Source: Pseudoalteromonas sp. CO133X
GTDB taxonomy: Bacteria; Pseudomonadota; Gammaproteobacteria; Enterobacterales; Alteromonadaceae
NCBI GenBank assembly: GCA_004208945.1
Contig: SGPE01000026.1
Coordinates: 1 to 32,847, forward strand
Length of the DNA: 32,847 nt
Direction: 5' to 3'
How positions within the stretch are numbered: position 1 is the first letter of the stretch; each line of letters starts with the position of its first letter. This document shows positions 7,496 through 16,516 of the stretch, piece after piece. Made by a program: the position numbers and the translations under genes. The notes beneath the pieces were generated by a model. That model worked only from the letters and a program-made list of their open reading frames with translations. It was not told where the DNA came from and did not search any database.

Positions 7496-8581
7496 ATGAA
7501 AGAGTCTGTTTATAGAAAATTAGAAACCTTAGTTGAGCGTTATGAGGAAGTGCAAGCGCTACTAAGCGACCCCTCTGTGATCAGCGATCAAAATCGCTTT
7601 CGTACCTTATCTAAAGAGTATTCAGAGTTAGAAGAAATTGTTAAAGCGTTTTTAGCGTATCAGCAAGCACAGGATGATGTAGCTACAGCTGAAGAAATGT
7701 TAAAAGATTCAGACCCTGATATGCGTGAAATGGCGCAAGAAGAATATAAAGAAGCAAAAGCACAAATAACGGCATTAGAAGACGAAATCCAAATTCTAAT
7801 GCTACCAAAAGACCCTAAAGACAATAATAACGTCTATTTAGAGGTTCGTGCGGGGACCGGTGGTGATGAAGCCGCTATCTTCGCTGGTGACTTATTCCGT
7901 ATGTACAGCCGTTACGCTGAAACCAAAAAGTGGAAAGTAGAAGTAGTAAGTACTAACGAAGGTGAGCACGGCGGTTATAAAGAAGTCATTGCGCATATCT
8001 CTGGTGAAGGTGTATATGGTCAGCTTAAGTTTGAATCAGGTGCGCACCGTGTACAACGTGTACCAGAGACAGAGTCGCAAGGCCGTGTACATACATCAGC
8101 TTGTACAGTTGCAGTTATGGCTGAAATTCCTGAAGCGGAAGCAATTGAGATTAACCCAGCGGATATTAAAGTTGATACGTTCCGTGCATCGGGTGCCGGT
8201 GGTCAGCACGTAAATAAAACTGACTCAGCAATCCGTATTACACACATTCCAACGGGTGTGGTTGTAGAGTGTCAGGATGAGCGTTCACAGCATAAAAACC
8301 GTGCCAAAGCGATGTCTGTGCTTGGTGCACGTTTACAACAAGCTGAAGATGAAAAACGCCAAGCTGCTGAAGCATCAGAGCGTCGCAATCTAGTGGGTAG
8401 TGGTGACCGTTCTGAGCGTATTCGTACTTATAACTACCCGCAAGGTCGTATTACCGATCACCGTATTAACTTAACTCTTTATCGTTTGAATGAAGTGGTT
8501 GCCGGTGATTTAGGCAGTGTAATCGAACCACTTATGCAAGAACATCAAGCTGACTTACTTGCTGCGATGGGCGATGAATAA
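7496..8581 (+). CDS. prfA: Peptide chain release factor 1
   Basis: RF1 recognises UAA and UAG stop codons and triggers peptidyl-tRNA hydrolysis. The 361-residue protein carries the catalytic GGQ at residues 235-237 ([13 protein letters not shown]). The stop-codon recognition loop is PET within [10 protein letters not shown], where E. coli has PAT; PET is common in other bacteria. It is the second gene of hemA-prfA-prmC. The product of the next gene methylates the Gln of GGQ, so substrate and modifying enzyme are encoded two bases apart. Confidence 0.98.
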   Translation: MKESVYRKLETLVERYEEVQALLSDPSVISDQNRFRTLSKEYSELEEIVKAFLAYQQAQDDVATAEEMLKDSDPDMREMAQEEYKEAKAQITALEDEIQILMLPKDPKDNNNVYLEVRAGTGGDEAAIFAGDLFRMYSRYAETKKWKVEVVSTNEGEHGGYKEVIAHISGEGVYGQLKFESGAHRVQRVPETESQGRVHTSACTVAVMAEIPEAEAIEINPADIKVDTFRASGAGGQHVNKTDSAIRITHIPTGVVVECQDERSQHKNRAKAMSVLGARLQQAEDEKRQAAEASERRNLVGSGDRSERIRTYNYPQGRITDHRINLTLYRLNEVVAGDLGSVIEPLMQEHQADLLAAMGDE

Positions 8582-8583
8582 TC

Positions 8584-9429
8584 GTGCCACAAAGCATAGA
8601 GCAAGCAGTTGTTGCTGCGACGGCGTTACTAACGCCTAGCAGCGACAGTGCAAAATTAGACGCCCAGGTCCTGTTATTATCCATCCTAAATAAACCTCGT
8701 AGCTACTTATTCACCTGGCCAGAAAAACACCTTACTGAACAGCAACAGCTTGATTTTGAACAGGCATGCCAACGCCGCTTAAAGGGTGAACCTGTCGCTC
8801 ATATTGTCGGTTTTCGTGAATTTTGGAGCCTTCCACTTAAGGTAAACCCAACAACCTTGATTCCACGACCTGATACCGAAACGTTAGTTGAATATGCGCT
8901 AGGTCTTGACTTACCTGTTAATGCAAACGTGCTTGATTTGGGCACAGGCACAGGAGCCATAGCACTTGCGCTGGCCAGCGAAATGCCAAATTGGCAGGTG
9001 ACAGGGGTAGATAGAGTGGCTGATGCCGTCGCATTAGCCCAAGAAAACCAACAGCGACTCGATATTAACAACGCCACTTTTGCTTTGAGCAATTGGTTTA
9101 GTGCGGTAAAAAAAGAAAAATTTGACTTAATTGTCAGCAATCCCCCCTATATCGAACACGATGATGAGCACTTAAGCCAAGGTGATGTGCGCTTTGAGCC
9201 ACTGTCTGCATTAGTGGCCGATGACGACGGCATGGCTGATATTAAACAAATTATTACTATCGCGCGTGACTATTTGACAACAAATGGCTATCTTTTAATT
9301 GAACATGGTTACCAACAAAGTGTGAAAGTCCAAGAATTTTTTGCACAAATGTCGTATAGCCATATACTTACAGTAAAAGATCTTGGCGGTAATGACCGTG
9401 TAACGTTAGCGCAGTGGGCTCATAAATAA
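8584..9429 (+). CDS. prmC: Release-factor glutamine N5-methyltransferase
   Basis: PrmC methylates the GGQ glutamine of RF1 and RF2, improving termination. This is a 281-residue class I SAM methyltransferase with motif I VLDLGTGTGAIALAL (about residues 119-133) and the glutamine-binding catalytic motif NPPY in VSNPPYIEHDD. The start is GTG at 8584-8586, two bases after the prfA stop. There is no clear ribosome-binding site, so translation is probably coupled to prfA. No terminator separates it from the following response-regulator gene, 42 bases downstream. Confidence 0.97.
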   Translation: MPQSIEQAVVAATALLTPSSDSAKLDAQVLLLSILNKPRSYLFTWPEKHLTEQQQLDFEQACQRRLKGEPVAHIVGFREFWSLPLKVNPTTLIPRPDTETLVEYALGLDLPVNANVLDLGTGTGAIALALASEMPNWQVTGVDRVADAVALAQENQQRLDINNATFALSNWFSAVKKEKFDLIVSNPPYIEHDDEHLSQGDVRFEPLSALVADDDGMADIKQIITIARDYLTTNGYLLIEHGYQQSVKVQEFFAQMSYSHILTVKDLGGNDRVTLAQWAHK

Positions 9430-9471
9430 AAAGCTTTGCTGGGCATACATAGCCTTTGAGGATCCCAAACA

Positions 9472-11010
9472 ATGGATGAATTTTTGTTTTCGGATGAAGC
9501 ACTTGATGAAGTAAATGAAGTGGTTCAAGGTAGTTGGAAAGTCATCGTTGTTGATGATGAACCAGAAGTACATGCCGTAACAAAGCTTGCGCTCAGTGAC
9601 TTTGAATTCCAAGACAAACGTCTTGAGTTTATCAGTGCCTATTCAGGAGAAGAGGCTAAGCAAGTTATTGAACAACACCCTGATGCTGCTATTGTTTTAC
9701 TAGATGTTGTGATGGAAACGGATGATGCGGGCCTTAAAGTCGCTAAATATATCCGTGAAACTGCGAAGAATAATCATATTCGTATCATTTTGCGAACAGG
9801 TCAACCAGGCCAAGCACCTGAACGACAAGTTATCGTTAACTATGACATTAACGATTATAAATCAAAAACAGAACTTACCGCACAGAAGCTTTTTACGGTG
9901 GTGATGTCGAGCTTACGCTCTTATCGCGATATTTTATCTATTGAACAATCACGTCAAGGTCTTGAAAAAATAATTAAAGCGTCGCGCGATATTTTTTCAA
10001 CTCATTCGTTAGAGCACTTTATTGAAGGTGTAATGCAGCAACTTACATCCTTGCTAGGCACTGTTGAGCAAGCTATGTATGCGACAAGCTTAGTTGCTAG
10101 TAACCCCCTTGATAATCAAAAAAAGCTAGTGGTTTTTTCAGGCCGAGGAGAGTTTGAGCGCAGTGAAGGTAAAGCGATTGAAGAAGTGCTCAATGATGAA
10201 CAGCTCAATGCCTGCCAACAAGCTTTGAGAGATAAAACGATTGTTTATCGTGATAATTATTTATTTGCGTATTGCAGTAGTGAGTTTAACCACAATTCAA
10301 TGTTGTTTATCTCAGGTATTCCAAAACATTTAACTGACACACAGCGCCATTTGATTGAAATTTTTTCGCAAAATGTTCAATTGGCGTATGAGAATGTACA
10401 GCTTCAAGCTGAAATTGAGGCGACACAACAAGAGCTTGTGTTTAGACTCAGTGAAGCTCTAGAGCAACGTTCAACTGAAACGGGTAACCATGTAAAACGT
10501 GTTTCGCATATCTGTTATGAGCTGGCGATGGGATATGGATTATCTAAACGCGAAGCTGAACTTATTCGCTTAGCCGCACCGCTTCATGATGTGGGTAAAG
10601 TGGGTATTCCTGATGCCATTTTAAATAAACCTGGCCCGCTAACAGACGAAGAGTGGGCTATTATGCAGCAACATGCTGAAAAAGGGCATCTTATCTTAAA
10701 AGACTCATCGAGAGAAATTGTCAATACAGGCGCAGTGATTGCATTGTCTCACCATGAACGTTGGGATGGTACCGGTTACCCTAAAGGCCTGAAAGGTGAG
10801 GATATTCCTATTGCAGGGCGTATTGTTGCCTTAGCTGATGTATATGATGCACTACGCCATAAACGCTGTTACAAAGAGCCTTGGTCACTTGAGGATGTTG
10901 TAAAGGAAATTAATGCACAACAGGGCAAACAATTTGACCCTAAGTTAATAGAAGTGTTTAATCAACGCGTTAAAGAAATAGAAGACGTACTCGTACGTTA
11001 TCCAGATTAA
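9472..11010 (+). CDS. Response regulator with REC, DUF3369-like and HD-GYP domains
   Basis: This is a predicted two-component output protein that degrades cyclic di-GMP. The N-terminal receiver (about residues 22-150) has the acidic pocket VVDDEPE and phospho-acceptor Asp78 in IVLLDVVME. A middle region (about 155-315) resembles DUF3369, followed by a short coiled linker. The HD-GYP domain (about 335-505) is complete, with HDVGKVGIPD (His372, Asp373) and HHERWDGTGYP (from His427), so phosphodiesterase activity is expected. The start ATG has TGAGGA nine bases upstream. No partner histidine kinase is adjacent. It is inserted between prmC and sirB2, which adjoin each other in E. coli. The target process is unknown; motility or surface attachment would be typical. 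Confidence 0.93.
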   Translation: MDEFLFSDEALDEVNEVVQGSWKVIVVDDEPEVHAVTKLALSDFEFQDKRLEFISAYSGEEAKQVIEQHPDAAIVLLDVVMETDDAGLKVAKYIRETAKNNHIRIILRTGQPGQAPERQVIVNYDINDYKSKTELTAQKLFTVVMSSLRSYRDILSIEQSRQGLEKIIKASRDIFSTHSLEHFIEGVMQQLTSLLGTVEQAMYATSLVASNPLDNQKKLVVFSGRGEFERSEGKAIEEVLNDEQLNACQQALRDKTIVYRDNYLFAYCSSEFNHNSMLFISGIPKHLTDTQRHLIEIFSQNVQLAYENVQLQAEIEATQQELVFRLSEALEQRSTETGNHVKRVSHICYELAMGYGLSKREAELIRLAAPLHDVGKVGIPDAILNKPGPLTDEEWAIMQQHAEKGHLILKDSSREIVNTGAVIALSHHERWDGTGYPKGLKGEDIPIAGRIVALADVYDALRHKRCYKEPWSLEDVVKEINAQQGKQFDPKLIEVFNQRVKEIEDVLVRYPD

Positions 11011-11033
11011 TTTAAAAAGTAGTATTGGGGCAT

Positions 11034-11408
11034 ATGGATTATTTAGCAGTAAAGCATACTCACATGTTATTTGCCGTGTTGAGTATTGTATTATTCTACG
11101 TTCGTTCTTTCTCACGCTTAAAAACGGGCGCACTAGCAAAAAATAAAGTCGTGTTCATAGGAAGTCATAGTATTGATACACTATTGCTTGTTTCGGCAGT
11201 TGCTTTAATCGTAATGGCAGGATTTAACCCATTAGAGCAATCATGGTTATTAGAAAAAATTATACTTGTTATTGCTTATATCGTACTGGGTGTTGTGGCT
11301 GCAAAGCAAAGCGCACAGAGTGCGAAAGTAGTATTGCTTGCTATAACTACCTTCATTTTATTAGCAATCGGTTACTTAGCTTCGGCTAAAACTGCACTTC
11401 TTCTCTAA
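11034..11408 (+). CDS. sirB2: SirB2-family inner-membrane protein
   Basis: This is a small (124-residue) hydrophobic protein with about four membrane segments (roughly 10-27, 46-64, 73-90 and 100-120). It begins MDYLAVKHTHMLFAVLSIVL, matching the SirB2/YchQ family, whose function is not established. I chose the ATG at 11034; an in-frame TTG at 11025 is possible. It follows the HD-GYP gene by 23 bases and precedes a strong terminator. The prmC-sirB2-sirB1-kdsA order is conserved in enterics, which supports the name. Confidence 0.88.
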   Translation: MDYLAVKHTHMLFAVLSIVLFYVRSFSRLKTGALAKNKVVFIGSHSIDTLLLVSAVALIVMAGFNPLEQSWLLEKIILVIAYIVLGVVAAKQSAQSAKVVLLAITTFILLAIGYLASAKTALLL

Positions 11409-11415
11409 GAATCTC

Positions 11416-11458
11416 TGAGCGGTATTTTGATGGCGAGTGCCGTCGTACCGCTTTTTTA
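11416..11458 (+). terminator. Terminator after sirB2
   Basis: The outer stem AGCGGTA/TACCGCT (11418-11452) contains a second stem GATGGC/GCCGTC with a GAGT loop. Six T follow directly. It lies ten bases past the sirB2 stop and closes the hemA-to-sirB2 unit. Confidence 0.9.
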
Positions 11459-11475
11459 TATCTCATCGTTCAGTA

Positions 11476-11505
11476 TTGGTAACTTAGGGTAAAAGTAGGT
11501 AAACT
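11476..11505 (+). promoter_or_regulatory. Probable promoter of sirB1
   Basis: There is a -35 TTGGTA, an 18-base spacer and -10 TAAACT, starting about 18 bases after the sirB2 terminator. The predicted start is near 11512, leaving a leader of about 29 bases before the sirB1 ATG at 11541. Confidence 0.5.
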
Positions 11506-11540
11506 AGCACCTCGTTTTTGAAAGAGATGTAGCAGTATAA

Positions 11541-12368
11541 ATGACCACCCCTTGGTTTGAAGATCAAAATGAATCCTATCAAGATGAGGCCTACGATGCA
11601 TTTTCTTCTAAAGTGCTTTATCGTTGTATTGATGCCGAATTAAAGTGGGATACGCAAGTAGATTTAACGGCTTGTTATAAACTACTCAATGAATTTGAGC
11701 ATGCGGTTTCAGTGTTTTGTGTTGAACATAAAGAGCCTCATGAACGCTTAGATAAACTTCTTGATACCTTTTATCAGCAATGGCTTTTCAGTGCTTCTAG
11801 CTTAAAAGTGCCTGAATACACTTTAAACAGCTTTAGTTATACCATTACCATGCGTAGTGGCACGCAAACAACACTGGCTATTTTACTGTGTCACTTATTA
11901 CAACATGCTAACTTGGATGCTTCGGTGACCTTAGGTCAGGGTGAAGTGCAGGTGCATGTTGCCATAAGTGATGAAGAAGGTTATCTCATTGAGCCAAGTA
12001 CAGGGCAGCAAAGTTGGTATATCATTCCTGAAAATGCCAGTGAGGAGAATGGCGATGAGCAAGAGCCGCTTGAACTGGTGTTTGATGAAGAGATATATAA
12101 ACTTTATTTAGCTCAGCAAAAATGGTCATTCATTAGCGAAAGTAAATTTGGTCATGCGCTGCATTGCGTTGACATGCTGATGGAATTATTAGGCGATGAC
12201 CCTTATGAGCGTCGTGACCGTGGCTATCTACTTAATCAGTTAGATTGCCCAAAAATGGCCAGAGATGATCTACAGTATTTTGTTAATGAATGCCCCGATG
12301 ATCCCGCTATCGATATTATTCAGCACCAAATTGCTGAAATAGAAGACAACAATAATACACACCACTAG
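11541..12368 (+). CDS. sirB1: SirB1-family protein (transglutaminase-like fold plus TPR-like tail)
   Basis: This 275-residue cytosolic protein has the SirB1/YchA layout. The region around 40-150 resembles the transglutaminase-like fold of SirB1 proteins. The C-terminal part (about 205-260, KFGHALHCVDMLMELLGDDP and RRDRGYLLNQLDCPKMARDD) resembles a tetratricopeptide segment. The usual catalytic Cys of transglutaminases is not evident, so enzymatic activity is doubtful. The biochemical role is unknown. It starts a transcript that probably runs through the DUF819 gene and kdsA, with spacers of 15 and 9 bases. It is highly acidic with a His/Asn-rich end. Confidence 0.85.
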   Translation: MTTPWFEDQNESYQDEAYDAFSSKVLYRCIDAELKWDTQVDLTACYKLLNEFEHAVSVFCVEHKEPHERLDKLLDTFYQQWLFSASSLKVPEYTLNSFSYTITMRSGTQTTLAILLCHLLQHANLDASVTLGQGEVQVHVAISDEEGYLIEPSTGQQSWYIIPENASEENGDEQEPLELVFDEEIYKLYLAQQKWSFISESKFGHALHCVDMLMELLGDDPYERRDRGYLLNQLDCPKMARDDLQYFVNECPDDPAIDIIQHQIAEIEDNNNTHH

Positions 12369-12383
12369 TTTTAAGGAACACTT

Positions 12384-13637
12384 ATGACTGACGCCCACAG
12401 TGCGCTAATTACCAATGACGCAGTCGTACTTGGTTTACTCGCCGTTATTTTGGGGTTTGTTTTTAAAACCTCGCATAGCAACAACGCAGCGTGTCAAAAA
12501 TTTTATAAATACGTACCCGCTTTACTGCTTTGCTACTTTTTACCATCATTATTAAATACCTTTGGTATTGTTGATGGTCATTCATCAAACGTTTACTACG
12601 TAGCATCTCGTTACTTACTTCCAGCCTGTTTAATTTTATTAACCATCAGTATCGACCTAAAGGCTATTATTAACCTTGGTCCGAAAGCATTGATTATGTT
12701 TTTAACGGGGACCATGGGTATCGTTATTGGCGGACCTCTTGCTATTTTAGTGATGAGTGCAGTTTACCCTGAAGCGGTTGGCGGACATGGCCCTGATGCC
12801 GTATGGCGTGGCATGACAACCATTGCGGGTAGCTGGATTGGTGGCGGTGCTAACCAAGCCTCTATGAAAGAGATGTTTGAAGTAGGCGGTGATATCTTCT
12901 CAGCTATGGTGACTGTTGATGTTATTGTGGCGAACTTATGGATGGCCGTACTGTTATTAATGGCTGCAAACCATAAGGCAATTGATGCTAAAACTGGCGC
13001 AGATACGCGTGCAATTGAAGATTTAAAAGAGCGCGTAGAAAAGTATCACGCTGAGCATGCGCGCATGCCTACGCTTAATGATTATATGACGATTATCGCT
13101 ATTGCCTTTGGTATTACAGGCCTTGCGCATTTTTGTGCTGACTTTTTAGGACCGTACTTCGGTGCTAACTTCCCTTGGGCACAGGAGTATAGTTTAAATA
13201 GTAAGTTCTTTTGGTTAATCGTTATCTCAACCACTATCGGGATTAGTCTATCGTTTACTAAAGTTCGCCATATTGAAGCATTTGGCGCCTCAAAGGTTGC
13301 ATCAAGCTTTTTATATATTCTTGTTGCTTCAATTGGTTTACACATGAATATTACCGCTATTTTTGACTCGCCAATGTACTTTGTACTAGGTGTGATTTGG
13401 ATGCTAACACATGCAAGCTTGATGTTGATTGTGGCTAAATTAATCAAAGCACCGCTGTTTTATATGGCTGTGGGTTCACAAGCTAATGTTGGTGGTGCTG
13501 CATCAGCACCTGTGGTTGCCTCTGCGTTCCATCCATCGCTGGCACCGGTTGGTGTGTTACTTGCAGTTTTGGGCTATGGTGTAGGTACTTACATGGCTTA
13601 TATTTGTGGTTTAATGCTACAAGCTGTTTCACCTTAA
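12384..13637 (+). CDS. DUF819-family integral membrane protein, probable transporter
   Basis: This 417-residue polytopic protein has about eleven hydrophobic segments. Two Gly/Asn-rich motifs, WIGGGANQASMKE near residue 155 and GSQANVGGAASAPV near residue 366, look like counterparts in two halves. That arrangement is typical of secondary transporters with inverted repeats. A charged cytosolic loop (about 205-232, DLKERVEKYHAEH) divides the halves. The family (DUF819, YjcL-like) has no proven substrate that I know of. The gene lies between sirB1 and kdsA, which are adjacent in E. coli, and probably shares their transcript. Substrate and ion coupling cannot be read from the sequence. Confidence 0.85.
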   Translation: MTDAHSALITNDAVVLGLLAVILGFVFKTSHSNNAACQKFYKYVPALLLCYFLPSLLNTFGIVDGHSSNVYYVASRYLLPACLILLTISIDLKAIINLGPKALIMFLTGTMGIVIGGPLAILVMSAVYPEAVGGHGPDAVWRGMTTIAGSWIGGGANQASMKEMFEVGGDIFSAMVTVDVIVANLWMAVLLLMAANHKAIDAKTGADTRAIEDLKERVEKYHAEHARMPTLNDYMTIIAIAFGITGLAHFCADFLGPYFGANFPWAQEYSLNSKFFWLIVISTTIGISLSFTKVRHIEAFGASKVASSFLYILVASIGLHMNITAIFDSPMYFVLGVIWMLTHASLMLIVAKLIKAPLFYMAVGSQANVGGAASAPVVASAFHPSLAPVGVLLAVLGYGVGTYMAYICGLMLQAVSP

Positions 13638-14501
<864 letters not shown>

Positions 14502-14520
14502 TATTTAATTAGTTGATGAG

Positions 14521-14547
14521 AAGGCGACTATGGTCGCCTTTTTTTAT
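14521..14547 (+). terminator. Terminator after kdsA
   Basis: A perfect 8-bp stem AAGGCGAC/GTCGCCTT with a TATG loop is followed by seven T. It starts 20 bases after the kdsA stop. Confidence 0.93.
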
Positions 14548-14556
14548 TTGTGTCGC

Positions 14557-14562
14557 TATAAT
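14557..14562 (+). promoter_or_regulatory. Possible -10 box for gcvA
   Basis: A perfect TATAAT lies 37 bases upstream of the gcvA ATG, just after the kdsA terminator. There is no recognisable -35 at the right distance, so an activator or an upstream A/T element would be needed. LysR-type genes are often autoregulated. Confidence 0.35.
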
Positions 14563-14599
14563 CGATGCATAAGAAAAACTAATTCTAAGCTTGGTGTTT

Positions 14600-15496
14600 A
14601 TGTCTCGTCGTTTACCTCCATTAAATGCGTTAAAAGCATTCGAAGCTGCTGCACGCCACTTAAGCTTCACCAAAGCTGCGGAAGAGCTTTATGTAACGCA
14701 AGCTGCAGTCAGTCATCAAATTAAAACGCTTGAAGAACATTTAGGTTTAAAACTCTTCCTCCGTAAAAATCGCTCTTTACTCTTAACAGAAGAAGGCCAA
14801 GGCTACTTCTTGGATATTAAAGAAATTTTTACTCAACTTATTGATGCAACAGAGAAACTACTAGCACGAGGGGCCAAAGGGTCACTCACAGTAAGTTTAA
14901 CGCCAAGTTTTGCGATTCAATGGTTAGTACCTAGACTTAGTTTATTTAATGAATTGCATCCAGAAATCGACGTGCGAATTAAAGCGCAAGATCAGGATGA
15001 AAATTCACTTTCTGACGATGTAGATATTGCTATTTATTATGGTCGTGGCCACTGGAGTGGAGTGCAAACTTATAAACTCCATACTGAATACCTTGTGCCT
15101 CTATGCAGCCCACTGCTTTTAACTGGCCCTAAGCCACTTGATCAACCAAGTGATTTGGCAAATCATACATTGCTTCACGATACGACCCGTAAAAATTGGA
15201 AGACATGGATGAAAACGGCAGGGGTACGTAATGTGCAAGTTAATCAGGGCCCGATCTTTAGTCACTCATCAATGGTTTTACAGGCAGCGGTTCATGGTCA
15301 AGGTGTAGCTATAGGTAATAGTGTACTTGCAAAACCAGATATTGATGCAGGGCGTTTGGTTATTCCATTTAGTCACTCTATCGTTAGTAAAAATGCCTAT
15401 TATTTAGTTATAAGAGAGTCTCAAACAGAGCTTGGCAAAATAGTCTCATTTAAAGATTGGATGCTGAGCTTAGTCGAGCAAGAACAAGAGTATTAA
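14600..15496 (+). CDS. gcvA: LysR-type regulator GcvA (glycine cleavage system)
   Basis: GcvA activates or represses the glycine-cleavage operon gcvTHP according to glycine and purine supply. The 298-residue protein has an N-terminal winged helix-turn-helix (about 6-65, LPPLNALKAFEAAARHLSFT then TQAAVSHQIKTLEEHLG). A LysR effector domain follows, with VSLTPSFAIQWLVPRLSLFN and GPIFSHSSMVLQAAVHGQGV, closely matching E. coli GcvA. The ATG at 14600 begins the typical MSRRLPPLNALKAFE. An upstream in-frame TTG at 14591 is less likely. The gcvA - DUF423 - rlmM order is also found in E. coli, here interrupted by a hydrolase gene. No gcv operon lies in the window. Confidence 0.92.
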   Translation: MSRRLPPLNALKAFEAAARHLSFTKAAEELYVTQAAVSHQIKTLEEHLGLKLFLRKNRSLLLTEEGQGYFLDIKEIFTQLIDATEKLLARGAKGSLTVSLTPSFAIQWLVPRLSLFNELHPEIDVRIKAQDQDENSLSDDVDIAIYYGRGHWSGVQTYKLHTEYLVPLCSPLLLTGPKPLDQPSDLANHTLLHDTTRKNWKTWMKTAGVRNVQVNQGPIFSHSSMVLQAAVHGQGVAIGNSVLAKPDIDAGRLVIPFSHSIVSKNAYYLVIRESQTELGKIVSFKDWMLSLVEQEQEY

Positions 15497-15497
15497 C

Positions 15498-16142
15498 ATG
15501 TTGCAGTGGTTTAAAAGTACAGGCAGTAAAGCCTGCGCACAATTTATATTTGCTCATGGTGCCGGTGCGGGCAGTGATAGCGAATTTATGCAAACAATGG
15601 CGAAGCTAATTAGTCAACAAGGTATTGATGTGGCGTTATTTGATTTTCAGTATATGCAAATTGCAAAAGAAACAGGCAAGCGAAGGCCACCGGATCGTGC
15701 CCCCAAGCTGCTTGCATATTTTGCAGAAGTTTTAGCTGAGCGTCAGCCTGAATTGCCGCTATTTATTGGTGGCAAATCGATGGGAGGCAGAATGGCTTCA
15801 ATGCTGTGCACTGAACAGAACATTCCAAAAGTCTCTGGTGTTGTGGCTTTTGGTTACCCGTTTCACCCACCGGGTAAACCTGAAAAACTTCGCACAGAAC
15901 ATTTTGCAGATGTACCATGCCCGTTTTTAGTGCTGCAGGGAGAGCGAGACACGTTTGGTAATCAGCAAGAACTCGCTGAGCTTGAAATGATTAACCCGCC
16001 AGAAATTAAATTTCTCAAAGATGGCGACCACTCATTAAAGCCACGTAAAAAAAGTGGTATTACAGAACAAGAAAATTTACAACAAGCTGCGGATTATGCA
16101 GCACAGTTTATTATGAATTTAGTGGCAGGAGATGAGCAATGA
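15498..16142 (+). CDS. Alpha/beta hydrolase, KANL3/Tex30-like
   Basis: This is a 214-residue cytosolic alpha/beta hydrolase of unknown substrate. The oxyanion-side segment FAHGAGAGSDSEFM is at 18-31, and the nucleophile elbow GGKSMGGRMA gives Ser94. The acid is probably Asp151 in GERDTFG, and the base is His178 in DGDHSLKP, so the triad is complete. The segment GYPFHPPGKPEKLR is characteristic of the KANL3/Tex30 or dienelactone-hydrolase-like group. It begins one base after the gcvA stop and overlaps the following DUF423 gene by four bases (ATGA), so it is firmly embedded in the operon. Confidence 0.87.
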   Translation: MLQWFKSTGSKACAQFIFAHGAGAGSDSEFMQTMAKLISQQGIDVALFDFQYMQIAKETGKRRPPDRAPKLLAYFAEVLAERQPELPLFIGGKSMGGRMASMLCTEQNIPKVSGVVAFGYPFHPPGKPEKLRTEHFADVPCPFLVLQGERDTFGNQQELAELEMINPPEIKFLKDGDHSLKPRKKSGITEQENLQQAADYAAQFIMNLVAGDEQ

Positions 16143-16507
16143 TCAAACTCTATTTAATGATTGGCAGCTTATTTTGCATGCTTTCGGTGATGCTTGGTGC
16201 CTTTGCTGCACATGGTTTAAAAAGCCGTGTTTCAGAATACGCAATTGGGATTTTTAAAACGGCTGCTGAGTACCAAATGGTACATGGTCTTGCTTTAATT
16301 GCCATTGCGATATTAATAAAGTGGGGTATGAACTTAAATTGGGCTGGTGGCTTTTTTATCGCGGGTACAGTGTTATTTAGCGGTAGTTTGTATTTACTCG
16401 CATTAACGGGCATGAAATGGCTGGGCCCTATCACCCCGATTGGCGGCGTTTGTTTTATTATTGGTTGGGCTATTTTGTTAGTTCAAGCCGCACGATATAA
16501 GTTTTAA
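16139..16507 (+). CDS. DUF423-family inner-membrane protein (YgdD-like)
   Basis: This 122-residue protein has four hydrophobic segments (about 5-25, 43-62, 68-88 and 96-117). It carries the family signature MLGAFAAHGLKSR and a second conserved stretch, TAAEYQMVHGLALI. The function is unknown. Its ATG overlaps the stop codon of the preceding hydrolase, and rlmM starts nine bases after its stop, so it is in the middle of a tight operon. It corresponds to E. coli ygdD, which also lies between gcvA and rlmM. Confidence 0.92.
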   Translation: MIKLYLMIGSLFCMLSVMLGAFAAHGLKSRVSEYAIGIFKTAAEYQMVHGLALIAIAILIKWGMNLNWAGGFFIAGTVLFSGSLYLLALTGMKWLGPITPIGGVCFIIGWAILLVQAARYKF

Positions 16508-16516
16508 GGGTTATCT

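Noticed and set aside
13082..13447. A 121-codon minus-strand frame opposite the DUF819 gene
   Set aside because: It is fully antisense to a well-supported membrane protein and its composition is what the complement of that codon pattern produces.
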